From the NCBI RefSeq assembly GCF_037975245.1, contig NC_092566.1:12231501-12295500 (forward strand): a DNA stretch of 64,000 nt, read 5' to 3'. Every line of letters starts with the position of its first letter. Position 1 is the first letter of the stretch. The notes below the pieces were generated by a model, which saw only the letters and a list, made by a program, of their open reading frames with translations, made no database searches and was not told where the DNA came from. Source of the DNA: Apostichopus japonicus. Lineage: Eukaryota; Echinodermata; Holothuroidea; Aspidochirotida; Stichopodidae. Below are positions 31,201-45,053 of this stretch, one piece after another. Made by a program: the position numbers and the translations under genes.

Positions 31201-34200
31201 TTGATTGATCGATACCACACATTCGATTGATCGGTACGGAACATTCGATTGAACGATACCGCACATTCGATTGATTGGTACAGAACATTCGATTGATCGA
31301 TACCGCACATTCGATTGATCGATACCGCACATTGGATTGATCGGTACGGAACATTCGATTGATCGGTACCGAACATTCGATTGATCGATACCGCATATTC
31401 GATTGATCGATACCGCACATTCGATTGATCGGTACGGAACATTCGATTTATCGGAACCGAACATTCCATTGATCGATACTCAACATTCCATTGATCGGTA
31501 CCGCACATTCGGTTTAACGATACCAAACATTCGATTGATCGGTACGGAACATTCGATTGAACGGTACCGATCATTCGATTGATCGGTACGGAAAATTCGA
31601 TTGATAGGTACCGCACATTCGATTGATCGGTATCGCACATTCGATAGATCGATACTCACATTCGATTGATCGGTACCGCACATTCGATTGATCGGTATCG
31701 CATATTCGATTGGTCGGTACCGAACATTCGATTGATCGATACCGCATATTCGATTGATCGATACCGCACATTCGATTGATCGATACCTCACATTCGATTG
31801 ATCGGTATCGAATATTCGATTTAACGATACCGCACATTCGATTGATCGGTACCGCACATTCGATTGATCGGTACCGAACATTCGATTGATCGGTACCGCA
31901 CATTCGATTGATCGATACCGCACATTCTATAGATCGGTACCGCACATTCGATTGATTGGTACTGCACATTCGATTGATCGGTACCGCACATTCGATTGAT
32001 CGATACCGCACATTCTATAGATCGGTACCGCACATTCGATTGATTGGTACTGCACATTCGATTGATCGGTACCGAACATCCGATTGATCGTTACCGAACA
32101 ATCGATTGATCGGTATACCACTTTCGATTGATCGATACCGCATATTTGATTGATCGATACTGCACATCCGATTGATCGGTACCGCACATTCGATTGATCG
32201 GTACCGAACATTCGATTGATCGATACCGCATATTCGATTGATCGATACCGCACATTCGATTGATCGGTACGGAACATTCGATTTATCGGTACGGAACATT
32301 CGATTGATCGATACCGCACATTCGATTGATCGGTATCGCACATTCGATTTAACGATACCGCACATTCGATTGATCGATACCGCACATTCGATTGATCGAT
32401 ACCGCACATTCGATTGATCGGTATCGCACATTCGATTTAACTATACCGCACATTCGATTGATCGGTACCTCACATTCGATTGGTCGGTACCGAACATTCG
32501 ATTGATCGATACCGCATATTCGATTGATCGATACCGCACAATCGATTGATCGGTACGGAACATTCGATTTATCGGAACCGAACATTCCATTTATCGATAC
32601 TCAACATTCCATTGATCGGTACCGCACATTCCATTTAACGATACTAAACATTCGATTGATCGGTAGGTAACATTCGATTGAACGGTACCGCACATTCGAT
32701 TGATCGGTACCACACATTCGATTGATCGGTACCGCACATTCGATTGATCGATACCGCACATTGTATAGATCGGTACCGCACATTCGATTGATTGGTACTG
32801 CACATTCGATTGATCGGTACCGAACATTCGATTGATCTTTGCCGAACAATCGATTGATCGGTATCGCACTTTCGATTGATCGATACCTCATATTTGATTG
32901 ATCGATACCGCACATTCGATTGATCGGTATCGCACATTCGATTTAACGATACCGCACATTCGATTCATCGGTACCACACATTCGATTCATCGATACCGCA
33001 CATTCGATTGATCGGTATCGCACATTCGATTTAACTATACCGCACATTCGATTGATCGGTACGGAACATTCGATTGAACGGTACCGCACATTCGATTGAT
33101 TGGTACAGAACATTCGATTGATCGATACCGCACATTCGATTGATCGATACTGCACATTCGATTGATCGGTATCGCACATTCGATTGATCGATACCGCACA
33201 TTCGATTCATCGGTACCACACATTCGATTGATCGATACCGCACATTCGATTGATCGGTATCGCACATTCGATTTAACGATACCGCATATTTGATTGATCG
33301 GTACCGCACATTCGATTGATCTTCACCGCACATTCGATTGATCGGTGTCGCACTTTCGATTGATCGATACCGCATATTTGATTGATCGATACTTCACATT
33401 CGATTGATCGGTACGGAACAATCGATTGAACGGTACCGCACATTCGATTGATTGGTACAGAACATTCGATTAATCGATACCGCACATTCGATTGATCGAT
33501 ACCGCTCATTCGATTGATCGGTATCGCACATTCGATTGATCGATACCGCACATTCGATTCATCGATACCACACATTCGATTGATCGATACCGCACATTCG
33601 ATTGATCGGTATCGCACATTCGATTTAACGATACCGCACATTCGATTGATCGGTACCGCACATTCGATTGGTCGGTACCGAACATTCGATTGATCGATAC
33701 CGCATATTCGATTGATCGATACCGCACATTCGATTGATCGATACCTCACATTCGATTGATCGGTATCGCACATTCGATTGATCGGTACCGCACATTCGAT
33801 TGGTCGGTACCGAACATTCGATTGATCGATACCGCATATTCGATTGATCGATACCGCACATTCGATTGATCGATACCAAACATTCGATTGATCGGTAGGG
33901 AACATTCGATTTAACGATACCAAACATTCGATTGATCGGTACGGAACATTCGATTTATCGGAACCGAACATTCGATTGATCGATACTCAACATTCGATTG
34001 AACGGTACCGCACATTCGATTGATCGGTACGGAAAATTCGATTGATCGGTACCGCACATTCGATTGATCGGTATCGCACATTCGATAGATCGATACTCAC
34101 ATTCGATTGATCGGTACCGCACATTCGATTTAACGATACCAAACATTCGATTGATCGGTACGGAAAATTCGATAGATCGGTACGGAACATTCGATAGATC
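28261..34200. repeat. Satellite domain 2: transitional, no clean long HOR found
   Basis: The stretch is still made entirely of 22-bp monomers in the same orientation, but the GGCAAGG marker is absent between 27,428 and 34,223 and I could not fix a constant long offset. Segments resembling both flanks are present, for example the CACTTTCG and CATATTTG pair near 30,075 and 31,170 as in domain 1, and repeated TTTAACTATACCGCAC variants near 28,520, 32,435 and 33,030. There are no genes or foreign insertions. Lack of a visible HOR may reflect older sequence or my inability to compute self-alignments. Confidence 0.6.
28919..30583 (-). other. Longest open reading frame (554 codons), judged a repeat artefact
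   Basis: This frame translates into about 25 rounds of a 22-residue repeat containing VRYRSIEC and INRMCGTDQSN with scattered substitutions. The minus strand of the consensus monomer lacks stops in all three frames, so long frames arise by default and end only where variants such as TTTAACG introduce TAA in one phase. Open frames in the other two phases overlap it. I see no signal peptide, recognisable domain, upstream promoter, intron structure or change in composition at its ends, and start codons are simply the ATG that occurs in each monomer. I recognise no protein family and do not call a gene. Confidence 0.85.
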
Positions 34201-37200
34201 GGTACCGCACATTCGATTGATGGGCAAGGCACATTCGTTTGAACGGTAACGCACATTCTATAGATCGGTACCGCACATTCGATTGATTGGTACCGCACAT
34301 TCGATTGATCGGTACCGAACATTCGAATGATCTTTACCGCACAATCGATTGATCGGAACCGCACATTCGAACTAACGGTACCGCACATTCGATTGATTAG
34401 TACAGAACATTCGATTGATCGATACCGCACATTCGATTGATCGGTACCGCACATTCGATTGGTCGGTACCGAACATTCGATTGATCGATACCGCATATTC
34501 GATTGATCGATACTGCACACTCGATTGATCGGTACGGAACATTCGATTGAACGGTACCGCACATTCGATTGATTGGTACAGAACATTCGATTGATCGATA
34601 CCGCACATTCGATTGATCGGTACCGCACATTCGATTGGTCGGTACCGAACATTCGATTGATCGATACCGCATATTTGATTGATCGATACCGCACATTCGA
34701 TTGATCGGTACGGAACATTCGATTGATCGGAACCGAACATTCCATTGATCGATACTCAACATTCGACTGATCGGTACCGCACATTCGATTGATCGGTACC
34801 GCACATTCGATTGATCGGTACCGCACATTCGATTGATCGGTACCGCACATTCGATTGATCGATACCAAACATTCGATTGATCGATAAACATTCCATTGAT
34901 CGATACTCAACATTAGATTGATCGGTACCGCACATTCGATTTAATGATACCAAACATTCGATTGATCGGTACGGAACATTCGATAGATCGGTACCGAACA
35001 TTCGATTGATCGGTACCGCACATTCGATTGATCGGTACCGCACATTCGATAGATCGGTACCGCACATTCGATTGATCGATACCAAACATTCCATTGATCG
35101 ATACTCAACATTCGAACATTCGATTTAGCGATACCAAACATTCGATTGATCAGTACGGAACATTCGATAGATCGGTACCGAACATTCGATTGATCGGTAC
35201 CGCACATTCGATTGATCGGCAAGGCACATTCGATTGATCGGTAACGCACATTCTATAGATCGGTACCGCACATTCGATTGATTGGTACCGCACATTCGAT
35301 TGATCGTTACCGAACATTCTATTGATCTGTACCGCAATCGATTGATCGGAACCGCACATTCGAACTAACGGTACCGCACATTCGATTTAACGATACCAAA
35401 CATTCCATTGATCGGTACCGCACATTCGATTGATCGGTACCGCACATTCGATTGATCGGTGTCGCACATTCGATTGATCGATACCGCATATTTGATTGAT
35501 CGATACTGCACATTCGATTGATCGGTACGGAACATGCGATTGATCGGTACCGCACACTCGATTGATCGGCAAGGCACATTCGATTGACCGGTAACGCACA
35601 TTCTATAGATCGGTACAGCACATTCGATTGATTGGTACTGCACATTCGATTGATCGGTACCGAACATTCGATTGATCTTTACCGTACAATCGATTGATTG
35701 GTATCGCACTTTCGATTGATCGATACCGCATATTTGATTGATCGATACCGCACATTCGATTGATCGGTACGGAACATTCGATTGAACGGTACCGCACATT
35801 CGATTGATTGGTACAGAACATTCGATTGATCGATACCGCACATTCGATTGGTCGATACCGCACATTCGATTGATCGGTATCGCACATTCGGTTTAACGAT
35901 ACCGCACATTCGATTGATCGGTACCGCACATTCGATTGGTCGGTACCGAACATTCGATTGATCGATTCCGCATATTCGATTGATCGATACCGCACATTCG
36001 ATTGATCGATACCTCACATTCGATTGATCGGTATCGCACATTCGATTTAACGATACCGCACATTCGATTGATCGGTACCGCACATTCGATTGATCGGTAC
36101 CGAACATTCGATTGATCGATACCGCATATTCGATTGATCGATACCGCACATTCGATTGATCGGTACGGAACATTCGATTGATCGGAACCGAACATTCCAT
36201 TGATCGATACTCAATATTCCATTGATCGGTACCGCACATTCGATTTAACGATACGAAACATTCGATTGATCGGTAGGGAACATTCGATTGAACGGTACCG
36301 CACATTCGATTGATCAGTACCACACATTCGATTGATCGGTACCGCACATTCGATTGATCGGTATCGCACATTCGATTTAACGATACCAAACATTCGATTG
36401 ATCGGTACGGAACATTCGATTGATCGGAACCGAACATTCCATTGATCGATACTCAACATTCGATTGATAGGTACCGCACATTCGATTGATCGGTACCGAA
36501 CATTCGATTGATCGGTACCGCACATTCGATTGATCGGTACCGCACATTCGATTGATCGGTACCGAACATTCGATTGATCGGTACGGAACATTCGATTGAT
36601 CGATACCGCACATTCGATTGATCGGTACCGCACATTCGATAGATCGGTACCGCACATTCGATTGATCGATACCAAACATTCCATTGATCGATACTCAACA
36701 TTCGAACATTCGATTTAGCGATACCAAACATTCGATTGATCGGTACGGAACATTCGATAGATCGGTACCGAACATTCGATTGATCGGCAACTCACATTCG
36801 ATTGATCGGTAACGCACATTCTAAAGATCGGTACCGCAAATTCGATTGATTGGTCCGCACATTCGATTGATTGGTATCGAACATTCTATTGATCTGTACC
36901 GCAATCGATTGATCGGAACCGCACATTCGAACTAACGGTACCGCACATTCGATTTAACGATACCAAACATTCCATTGATCGGTACCGCACATTCGATTGA
37001 TCGGTACCGCACATTCGATTGATCGGTGTCGCACATTCCATTGATCGATACCGCATATTTGATTGATCGATACTGCACATTCGATTGGTCGGTACCGAAC
37101 ATTCGATTGATCGATACCGCATATTCGATTGATCGATACCGCACATTCGATTGATCGGTATCGCACATTCGATAGATCGATACTCACATTCGATTGATCG

Positions 37201-37621
37201 GTACCGCACATTCGATTTAACGATACCAAACATTCGATTGATCGGTACGGAACATTCGATAGATCGGTACCGCACATTCGATTGATCGGTACGGAACATT
37301 CGATTGATCGGAACCGAACATTCCATTGATCGATACTCAACATTCCATTGATCGGTACCGCACATTCGATTTAACGATACGAAACATTCGATTGATCGGT
37401 AGGGAACATTCGATTGAACGGTACCGCACATTCGATTGATCGGTACCACACATTCGATTGATCGGTACCGCACATTCGATTGATCGGTATCGCACATTCG
37501 ATAGATCGATACTCACATTCGATTGATCGGTACCGCACATTCGATTTAACGATACCAAACATTCGATTGATCGGTACGGAACATTCGATTGATCGGAACC
37601 GAACATTCCATTGATCGATAC

Positions 37622-38898
37622 TCAACATTCGATTGATCGGTACCGCACATTCGATTGATCGGTACCGAACATTCGATTGATCGGTACCGCACATTCGATT
37701 GATCGGTACCGCACATTCGATTGATCGATACCGCACATTCGATTGATCGATAAACATTCCATTGATCGATACTCAACATTCGATTGATCGGTACCGCACA
37801 TTCGATTTAACGATACCAAACATTCCATTGATCGGTACGGAACATTCGATAGATCGGTACCGAACATTCGATTGATCGGTACCGCACATTCGATTGATCG
37901 GTACCGCACATTCGATTGATCGATACCGAACATTCGATTTAACGATACCAAACATTCCATTGATCGATACTCAACATTCGATTGATCGGTACAGCACATT
38001 CGATTTAACGATACCAAACATTCGATTGATCGGTACGGAACATTCGATAGATCGGTACCGAACATTCGATTGATCGGTACGGAACATTCGATTGATCGAT
38101 ACCGCACATTCGATTGATCGGTACCGCACATTCGAACTATCGGTACCGCACATTCGATTGATCGATACCAAACATTCCATTGATCGATACTCAACATTCG
38201 AACATTCGATTTAGCGATACCAAACATTCGATTGATCGGTACGGAACATTCGATAGATCGGTACCGAACATTCGATTGATCGGCAAGGCACATTCGATTG
38301 ATCGGTAACGCACATTCTATAGATCGGTACCGCAAATTCGATTGATTGGTACCGCACATTCGATTGATTGGTACCGAACATTCTATTGATCTGTACCGCA
38401 ATCGATTGATCGGAACCGCACATTCGAACTAACGGTACCGCACATTCGATTTAACGATACCAAACATTCCATTGATCGGTACCGCACATTCGATTGATCG
38501 GTACCGCACATTCGATTGACCGGTGTCGCACATTCGATTGATCGATACCGCATATTTGATTGATCGATACTGCACATTCGATTGATCGGTACGGAACATG
38601 CGATTGATCGGAACCGAACATTCCATTGAACGATACTCAACATTCCATTGATCGGTACCGCACATTCGATTTAACGATACCAAACATTCGATTGATCGGT
38701 ACGGAACATTCGATTGAACGGTACCGCACATTCGATTGATTGGTAGAGAACATTCGATTGATCGATACCGCACATTCGATTGATCGATACCGCACATTCG
38801 ATTGATCGGTATCGCACATTCGATTGATCGATACCGCACATTCGATTGATCGATACCGCACATTCGATTGATCGGCATCGCACATTCGATTTAACGAT
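37622..38898. repeat. Segment duplicated at 42,692 (offset 5,070 bp), first copy
   Basis: The GGCAAGG marker (38,282 and 43,352), the 8-bp remnant (38,197 and 43,267), the 19-mer (37,748 and 42,818) and the 20-mer (38,395 and 43,465) all lie exactly 5,070 bp apart. This copy contains three extra monomers before its GATCATTCC junction (38,899), since the corresponding junction in the second copy is at 43,903, an offset of 5,004 bp. Confidence 0.85.
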
Positions 38899-39269
38899 CA
38901 TTCCATTGATCGATACTCAACATTCCATTGATCGGTACCGCATATTCGATTTAACGATACCAAACATTCGATTGATCGGTAGGGAACATTCGATTGAACG
39001 GTACCGCACATTCGATTGATCGGTACGGAACATTCGATTGATCGGTACCGCACATTCGATTGATCGGTATCACACATTCGATAGATCGATCCTCACATTC
39101 GATTGATCGGTACCGCACATTCGATTTAACGATACCAAACATTCGATTCATCGGTACGGAACATTCGATAGATCGGTACCACACATTCGATTTATCGATA
39201 CCGCACATTCGATTGATCGGTATCGCACATTCGATTTAACTATACCGCACATTCGATTGATCGGTACCG

Positions 39270-40060
39270 CACATTCGATTGATCGGTACCGCACATTCGA
39301 TTTAACGATACCAAACATTCGATTGATCGGTACGGATCATTCGATAGATCGGTACCGAGCATTCGATTGATCGGTACCGCACATTCGATTGGTCGGCAAG
39401 GCACATTCGATTGAACGGTAACGCACATTCTATAGATCGGTACCGCACATTCGATTGATTGGTACCGCACATTCGATTGATCGGTACCGAACATTCGAAT
39501 GATCTTTACCGCACAATCGATTGATCGGAACCGCACATTCGAACTAACGGTACCGCACATTCGATTTAACGATACCAAACATTCCATTGATCGGTACCGC
39601 ACATTCGATTGATCGGTACCGCACATTCGATTGATCGGTACCGCACATTCGATTGATCGGTATCGCACATTCGATAGATCGATACTCACATTCGATTGAT
39701 CGGTACCGCACATTCGATTTAACGATACCAAACATTCGATTGATCGGTACGGAACATTCGATAGATCGGTACCGAGCATTCGAATTATCGGTACCGCACA
39801 TTCGATTGGTCGGCAAGGCACATTCGATTGAACGGTAACGCACATTCTATAGATCGGTACCGCACATTCGATTGATCGGTACCGAACATTCGAATGATCT
39901 TTACCGCACAATCGATTGATCGGAACCGCACATTCGAACTAACGGTACCGCACATTCGATTTAACGATACCAAACATTCCATTGATCGGTACCGCACATT
40001 CGATTTATCGGTACCGCACATTCGATTGATCGGTGTCGCACATTCGATTGATCGGTACCA
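39270..40060. repeat. 417-bp HOR, one copy plus partial second
   Basis: GGCAAGG at 39,395 and 39,812 and the CGAGCATTCG variant before it are 417 bp apart (19 monomers less one base). The same 417-bp HOR recurs near 48.6, 53.3 and 58.8 kb. Here the upstream part of copy 1 lacks the 21-bp GATACTCAC monomer, so the copy is incomplete, and copy 2 changes after about 39,960. Confidence 0.75.
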
Positions 40061-40345
40061 CACATTCGATTGATCGATGCCGCACATTCGATTGATCGGT
40101 ATCGCACATTCGATTTAACGATCATTCCATTGATCGATACTCAACATTCCATTGATCGGTACCGCATATTCGATTTAACGATACCAAACATTCGATTGAT
40201 CGGTAGGGAACATTCGATTGAACGGTACCGCACATTCGATTGATCGGTACGGAACATTCGATTGATCGGTACCGCACATTCGATTGATCGGTATCGCACA
40301 TTCGACAGATCGATCCTCACATTCGATTAATCGGTACCGCACATT

Positions 40346-43266
40346 CGATTTAACGATACCAAACATTCGATTGATCGGTACGGAACATTCGATAGATCGG
40401 TACCGAACATTCGATTGATCGGTACCGCACACTCGATTGATCGGCAAGGCACATTCGATTGACCGGTAACGCACATTCTATAGATCGGTACCGCACATTC
40501 GATTGATTGGTACCGAACATTCGATTGATCGATACCACATATTTGATTGATCGATACTGCACATTCGATTGATAGGTACGGAACATTCGATTGAACGGTA
40601 CCGCACATTCGATTGATTAGTACAGAACATTCGATTGATCGATACCGCACATTCGATTGATCGGTACCGCACATTCGATTGGTCGGTACCGAACATTCGA
40701 TTGATCGATACCGCATATTCGATTGATCGATACTGCACATTCGATTGATCGGTACGGAACATTCGATTGAACGGTACCGCACATTCGATTGATTGGTACA
40801 GAACATTCCATTGATCGATACCACACATTCGATTGATCGGTACCGCACATTCGATTGATCGGTATCGCACATTCGATAGATCGATACTCACATTCGATTG
40901 ATCGGTACCGCACATTCGATTTAACGATACCAAACATTCGATTGATCGGTACGGAACATTCGATTGATCGGAACCGAACATTCCATTGATCGATACTCAA
41001 CATTCGATTGATCGGTACCGCACATTCGATTGATCGGTACCGAACATTCGATTGATCGGTACCGCACATTCGATTGATCGGTACCGCACATTCGATTGAT
41101 CGTGACCAAACATTCGATTGATCGATAAACATTCCATTGATCGATACTCAACATTCGATTGATCGGTACCGCACATTCGATTTAACGATACCAAACATTC
41201 GATTGATCGGTACGGAACATTCGATAGATCGGTACCGAACATTCGATTGATCGGTACCGCACATTCGATTGATCGGTACCGCACATTCGATTGATCGATA
41301 CCGAACATTCCATTTAACGATACCAAAAATTCCATTGATCGATACTCAACATTCGATTGATCGGTACAGCACATTCGATTTAACGATACCAAACATTCGA
41401 TTGATCGGTACGGAACATTCGATTGATCGGAACCGAACATTCCATTGATCGATACTCAACATTCGATTGATCGGTACCGCACATTCGATTGATCGGTACC
41501 GAACATTCGATTGATCGGTACCGCACATTCGATTGATCGGTACCGCACATTCGATTGATCGTGACCAAACATTCGATTGATCGATAAACATTCCATTGAT
41601 CGATACTCAACATTCGATTGATCGGTACCGCACATTCGATTTAACGATACCAAACATTCGATTGATCGGTACGGAACATTCGATAGATCGGTACCGAACA
41701 TTCGATTGATCGGTACCGCACATTCGATTGATCGGTACCGCACATTCGATTGATCGATACCGAACATTCCATTTAACGATACCAAAAATTCCATTGATCG
41801 ATACTCAACATTCGATTGATCGGTACAGCACATTCGATTTAACGATACCAAACATTCGATTGATCGGTACGGAACATTCGATAGATCGGTACCGAACATT
41901 CGATTGATCGGTACGGAACATTCGATTGATCGATACCGCACATTCGATTGATCGGTACCGCACATTCGATAGATCGGTACCGCACATTCGATTGATCGAT
42001 ACCAAACATTCCATTGATCGATACTCAACATTCGAACATTCGATTTAGCGATACCAAACATTCGATTGATCGGTACGGAACATTCGATAGATCGGTACCG
42101 AACATTCGATTGATCGGTACCGCACACTCGATTGATCGGCAAGGCACATTCGATTGACCGGTAACGCACATTCTATAGATCGGTACCGCACATTCGATTG
42201 ATTGGTACCGAAAATTCGATTGATCGATACCACATATTTGATTGATCGATACTGCACATTCGATTGATAGGTACGGAACATTCGATTGAACGGTACCGCA
42301 CATTCGATTGATTAGTACAGAACATTCGATTGATCGATGCCGCACATTCGATTGATCGGTTCTGCACATTCGATTGGTCGGTACCGAACATTCGATTGAT
42401 CGATACCGCATATTCGATTGATCGATACTGCACATTCGATTGATCGGTACGGAACATTCGATTGAACGGTACCGCACATTCGATTGATTGGTACAGAACA
42501 TTCCATTGATCGATACCACACATTCGATTGATCGGTACCGCACATTCGATTGATCGGTATCGCACATTCGATAGATCGATACTCACATTCGATTGATCGG
42601 TACCGCACATTCGATTTAACGATACCAAACATTCGATTGATCGGTACGGAACATTCGATTGATCGGAACCGAACATTCCATTGATCGATACTCAACATTC
42701 GATTGATCGGTACCGCACATTCGATTGATCGGTACCGAACATTCGATTGATCGGTACCGCACATTCGATTGATCGGTACCGCACATTCGATTGATCGATA
42801 CCAAACATTCGATTGATCGATAAACATTCCATTGATCGATACTCAACATTCGATTGATCGGTACCGCACATTCGATTTAACGATACCAAACATTCGATTG
42901 ATCGGTACGGAACATTCGATAGATCGGTACCGAACATTCGATTGATCGGTACCGCACATTCGATTGATCGGTACCGCACATTCGATTGATCGATACCGAA
43001 CATTCGATTTAACGATACCAAAAATTCCATTGATCGATACTCAACATTCGATTGATCGGTACAGCACATTCGATTTAACGATACCAAACATTCGATTGAT
43101 CGGTACGGAACATTCGATAGATCGGTACCGAACATTCGATTGATCGGTACGGAACATTCGATTGATCGATACCGCACATTCGATTGATCGGTACCGCACA
43201 TTCGATAGATCGGTACCGCACATTCGATTGATCGATACCAAACATTCCATTGATCGATACTCAACA
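40346..43266. repeat. 1,695/1,236-bp HOR pair with an internal 459-bp duplication
   Basis: The segment starting near 40,346 recurs 1,695 bp downstream (GGCAAGG at 40,443 and 42,138). Inside the first copy a 459-bp unit is doubled: TTCCATTGATCGATACTCAAC begins at 40,981 and 41,440, and the GACCAAAC and GATAAACATTCC pair recurs at the same step. Beyond that doubling the offset between the two large copies falls to 1,236 bp, exactly 1,695 minus 459. The order of events can be read: the large copy exists with and without the inner doubling. Confidence 0.85.
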
Positions 43267-45053
43267 TTCGAACATTCGATTTAGCGATACCAAACATTCG
43301 ATTGATCGGTACGGAACATTCGATAGATCGGTACCGAACATTCGAATGATCGGCAAGGCACATTCGATTGATCGGTAACGCACATTCTATAGATCGGTAC
43401 CGCAAATTCGAATGATTGGTACCGCACATTCGATTGATTGGTACCGAACATTCTATTGATCTGTACCGCAATCGATTGATCGGAACCGCACATTCGAACT
43501 AACGGTACCGCACATTCGATTTAACGATACCAAACATTCCATTGATCGGTACCGCACATTCGATTGATCGGTACCGCACATTCGATTGATCGGTGTCGCA
43601 CATTCGATTGATCGATACCGCATATTTGATTGATCGATACTGCACATTCGGTTGATCGGTACGGAACATGCGATTGATCGGAACCGAACATTCCATTGAT
43701 CGATACTCAACATTCCATTGATCGGTACCGCACATTCGATTTAACGATACCAAACATTCGATTGATCGGTACGGAACATTCGATTGAACGGTACCGCACA
43801 TTCGATTGATTGGTAGAGAACATTCGATTGATCGATACCGCACATTCGATTGATCGATACCGCACATTCGATTGATCGGTATCGCACATTCGATTTAACG
43901 ATCATTCCATTGATCGATACTCAACATTCCATTGATCGGTACCGCATATTCGATTTAACGATACCAAACATTCGATTGATCGGTAGGGAACATTCGATAG
44001 ATCGGTACCGAACATTCGATTGATCGGTACCGCACATTCGATTGATCGATACCGAACATTCGATTTAACGATACCAAACATTCCATTGATCGATACTCAA
44101 CATTCGATTGATCGGTACAGCACATTCGATTTAACGATACCAAACATTCGATTGATCGGTACGGAACATTCGATAGATCGGTACCGAACATTCGATTGAT
44201 CGGTACGGAACATTCGATTGATCGATACCGCACATTCGATTGATCGGTACCGCACATTCGATAGATCGGTACCGCACATTCGATTGATCGATACCAAACA
44301 TTCCATTGATCGATACTCAACATTCGAACATTCGATTTAGCGATACCAAACATTCGATTGATCGGTACGGAACATTCGATAGATCGGTACCGAACATTCG
44401 ATTGCTCGGCAAGGCACATTCGATTGATCGGTAACGCACATTCTATAGATCGGTACCGCAAATTCGATTGATTGTTACCGCACATTCGATTGATTGGTAC
44501 CGAACATTCTATTGATCTGTACCGCAATCGATTGATCGGAACCGCACATTCGAACTAACGGTACCGCACATTCGATTTAACGATACCAAACATTCCATTG
44601 ATCGGTACCGCACATTCGATTGATCGGTACCGCACATTCGATTGATCGGTGTCGCACATTCGATTGATCGATACCGCATATTTGATTGATCGATACTGCA
44701 CATTCGGTTGATCGGTACGGAACATGCGATTGATCGGAACCGAACATTCCATTGAACGATACTCAATATTCCATTGATCGGTACCGCACATTCGATTTAA
44801 CGATACCAAATATTCGATTGATCGGTACGGAACATTCGATTGAACGGTAACGGACATTCGATTGATTGGTACAGAACATTCGATTGATCGATACCGCACA
44901 TTCGATTGATCGATACCGCACATTCGATTGATCGGTATCGCACATTCGATTTAACGATCATTCCATTGATCGATACTCAACATTCCATTGATCGGTACCG
45001 CATATTCGATTTAACGATACCAAACATTCGATTGATCGGTAGGGAACATTCGA
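42942..45053. repeat. 1,056-bp tandem duplication (48 monomers)
   Basis: The 8-bp remnant (43,267 and 44,323), GGCAAGG (43,352 and 44,408), the 20-mer (43,465 and 44,521) and the GATCATTCC junction (43,903 and 44,959) are all 1,056 bp apart. Copy 2 has private changes such as TTGCTCGGCAAGG near 44,403 and GGTAACGGAC near 44,848. An exact 48 x 22 step across several aberrant-length monomers indicates one duplication event of the whole segment. Confidence 0.88.

Larger units (their letters stand above)
34201..44958. repeat. Satellite domain 3: HORs marked by aberrant-length monomers
   Basis: Three unusual monomers occur repeatedly here and were not seen elsewhere. They are an 8-bp remnant giving TTCGAACATTCG (35,111; 36,711; 38,197; 42,031; 43,267; 44,323), a 20-mer ACCGCAATCGATTG missing CA (35,331; 36,898; 38,395; 43,465; 44,521), and a 19-mer CGATAAACATTCC missing ACC (34,882; 37,748; 41,123; 41,582; 42,818). 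Their spacings match the large duplications of this domain (459, 1,056, 1,236, 5,070 bp). Each indel therefore arose once and spread by segmental copying. The domain end is placed at the last 16-bp junction before the pattern changes. Confidence 0.8.

Noticed and set aside
35104-35125. TTCGAACATTCG junction as a transposon insertion footprint or target-site duplication
   Set aside because: The extra bases are a piece of the monomer itself (ACATTCGA) and no foreign sequence or terminal inverted repeats are present; an out-of-register join explains it.
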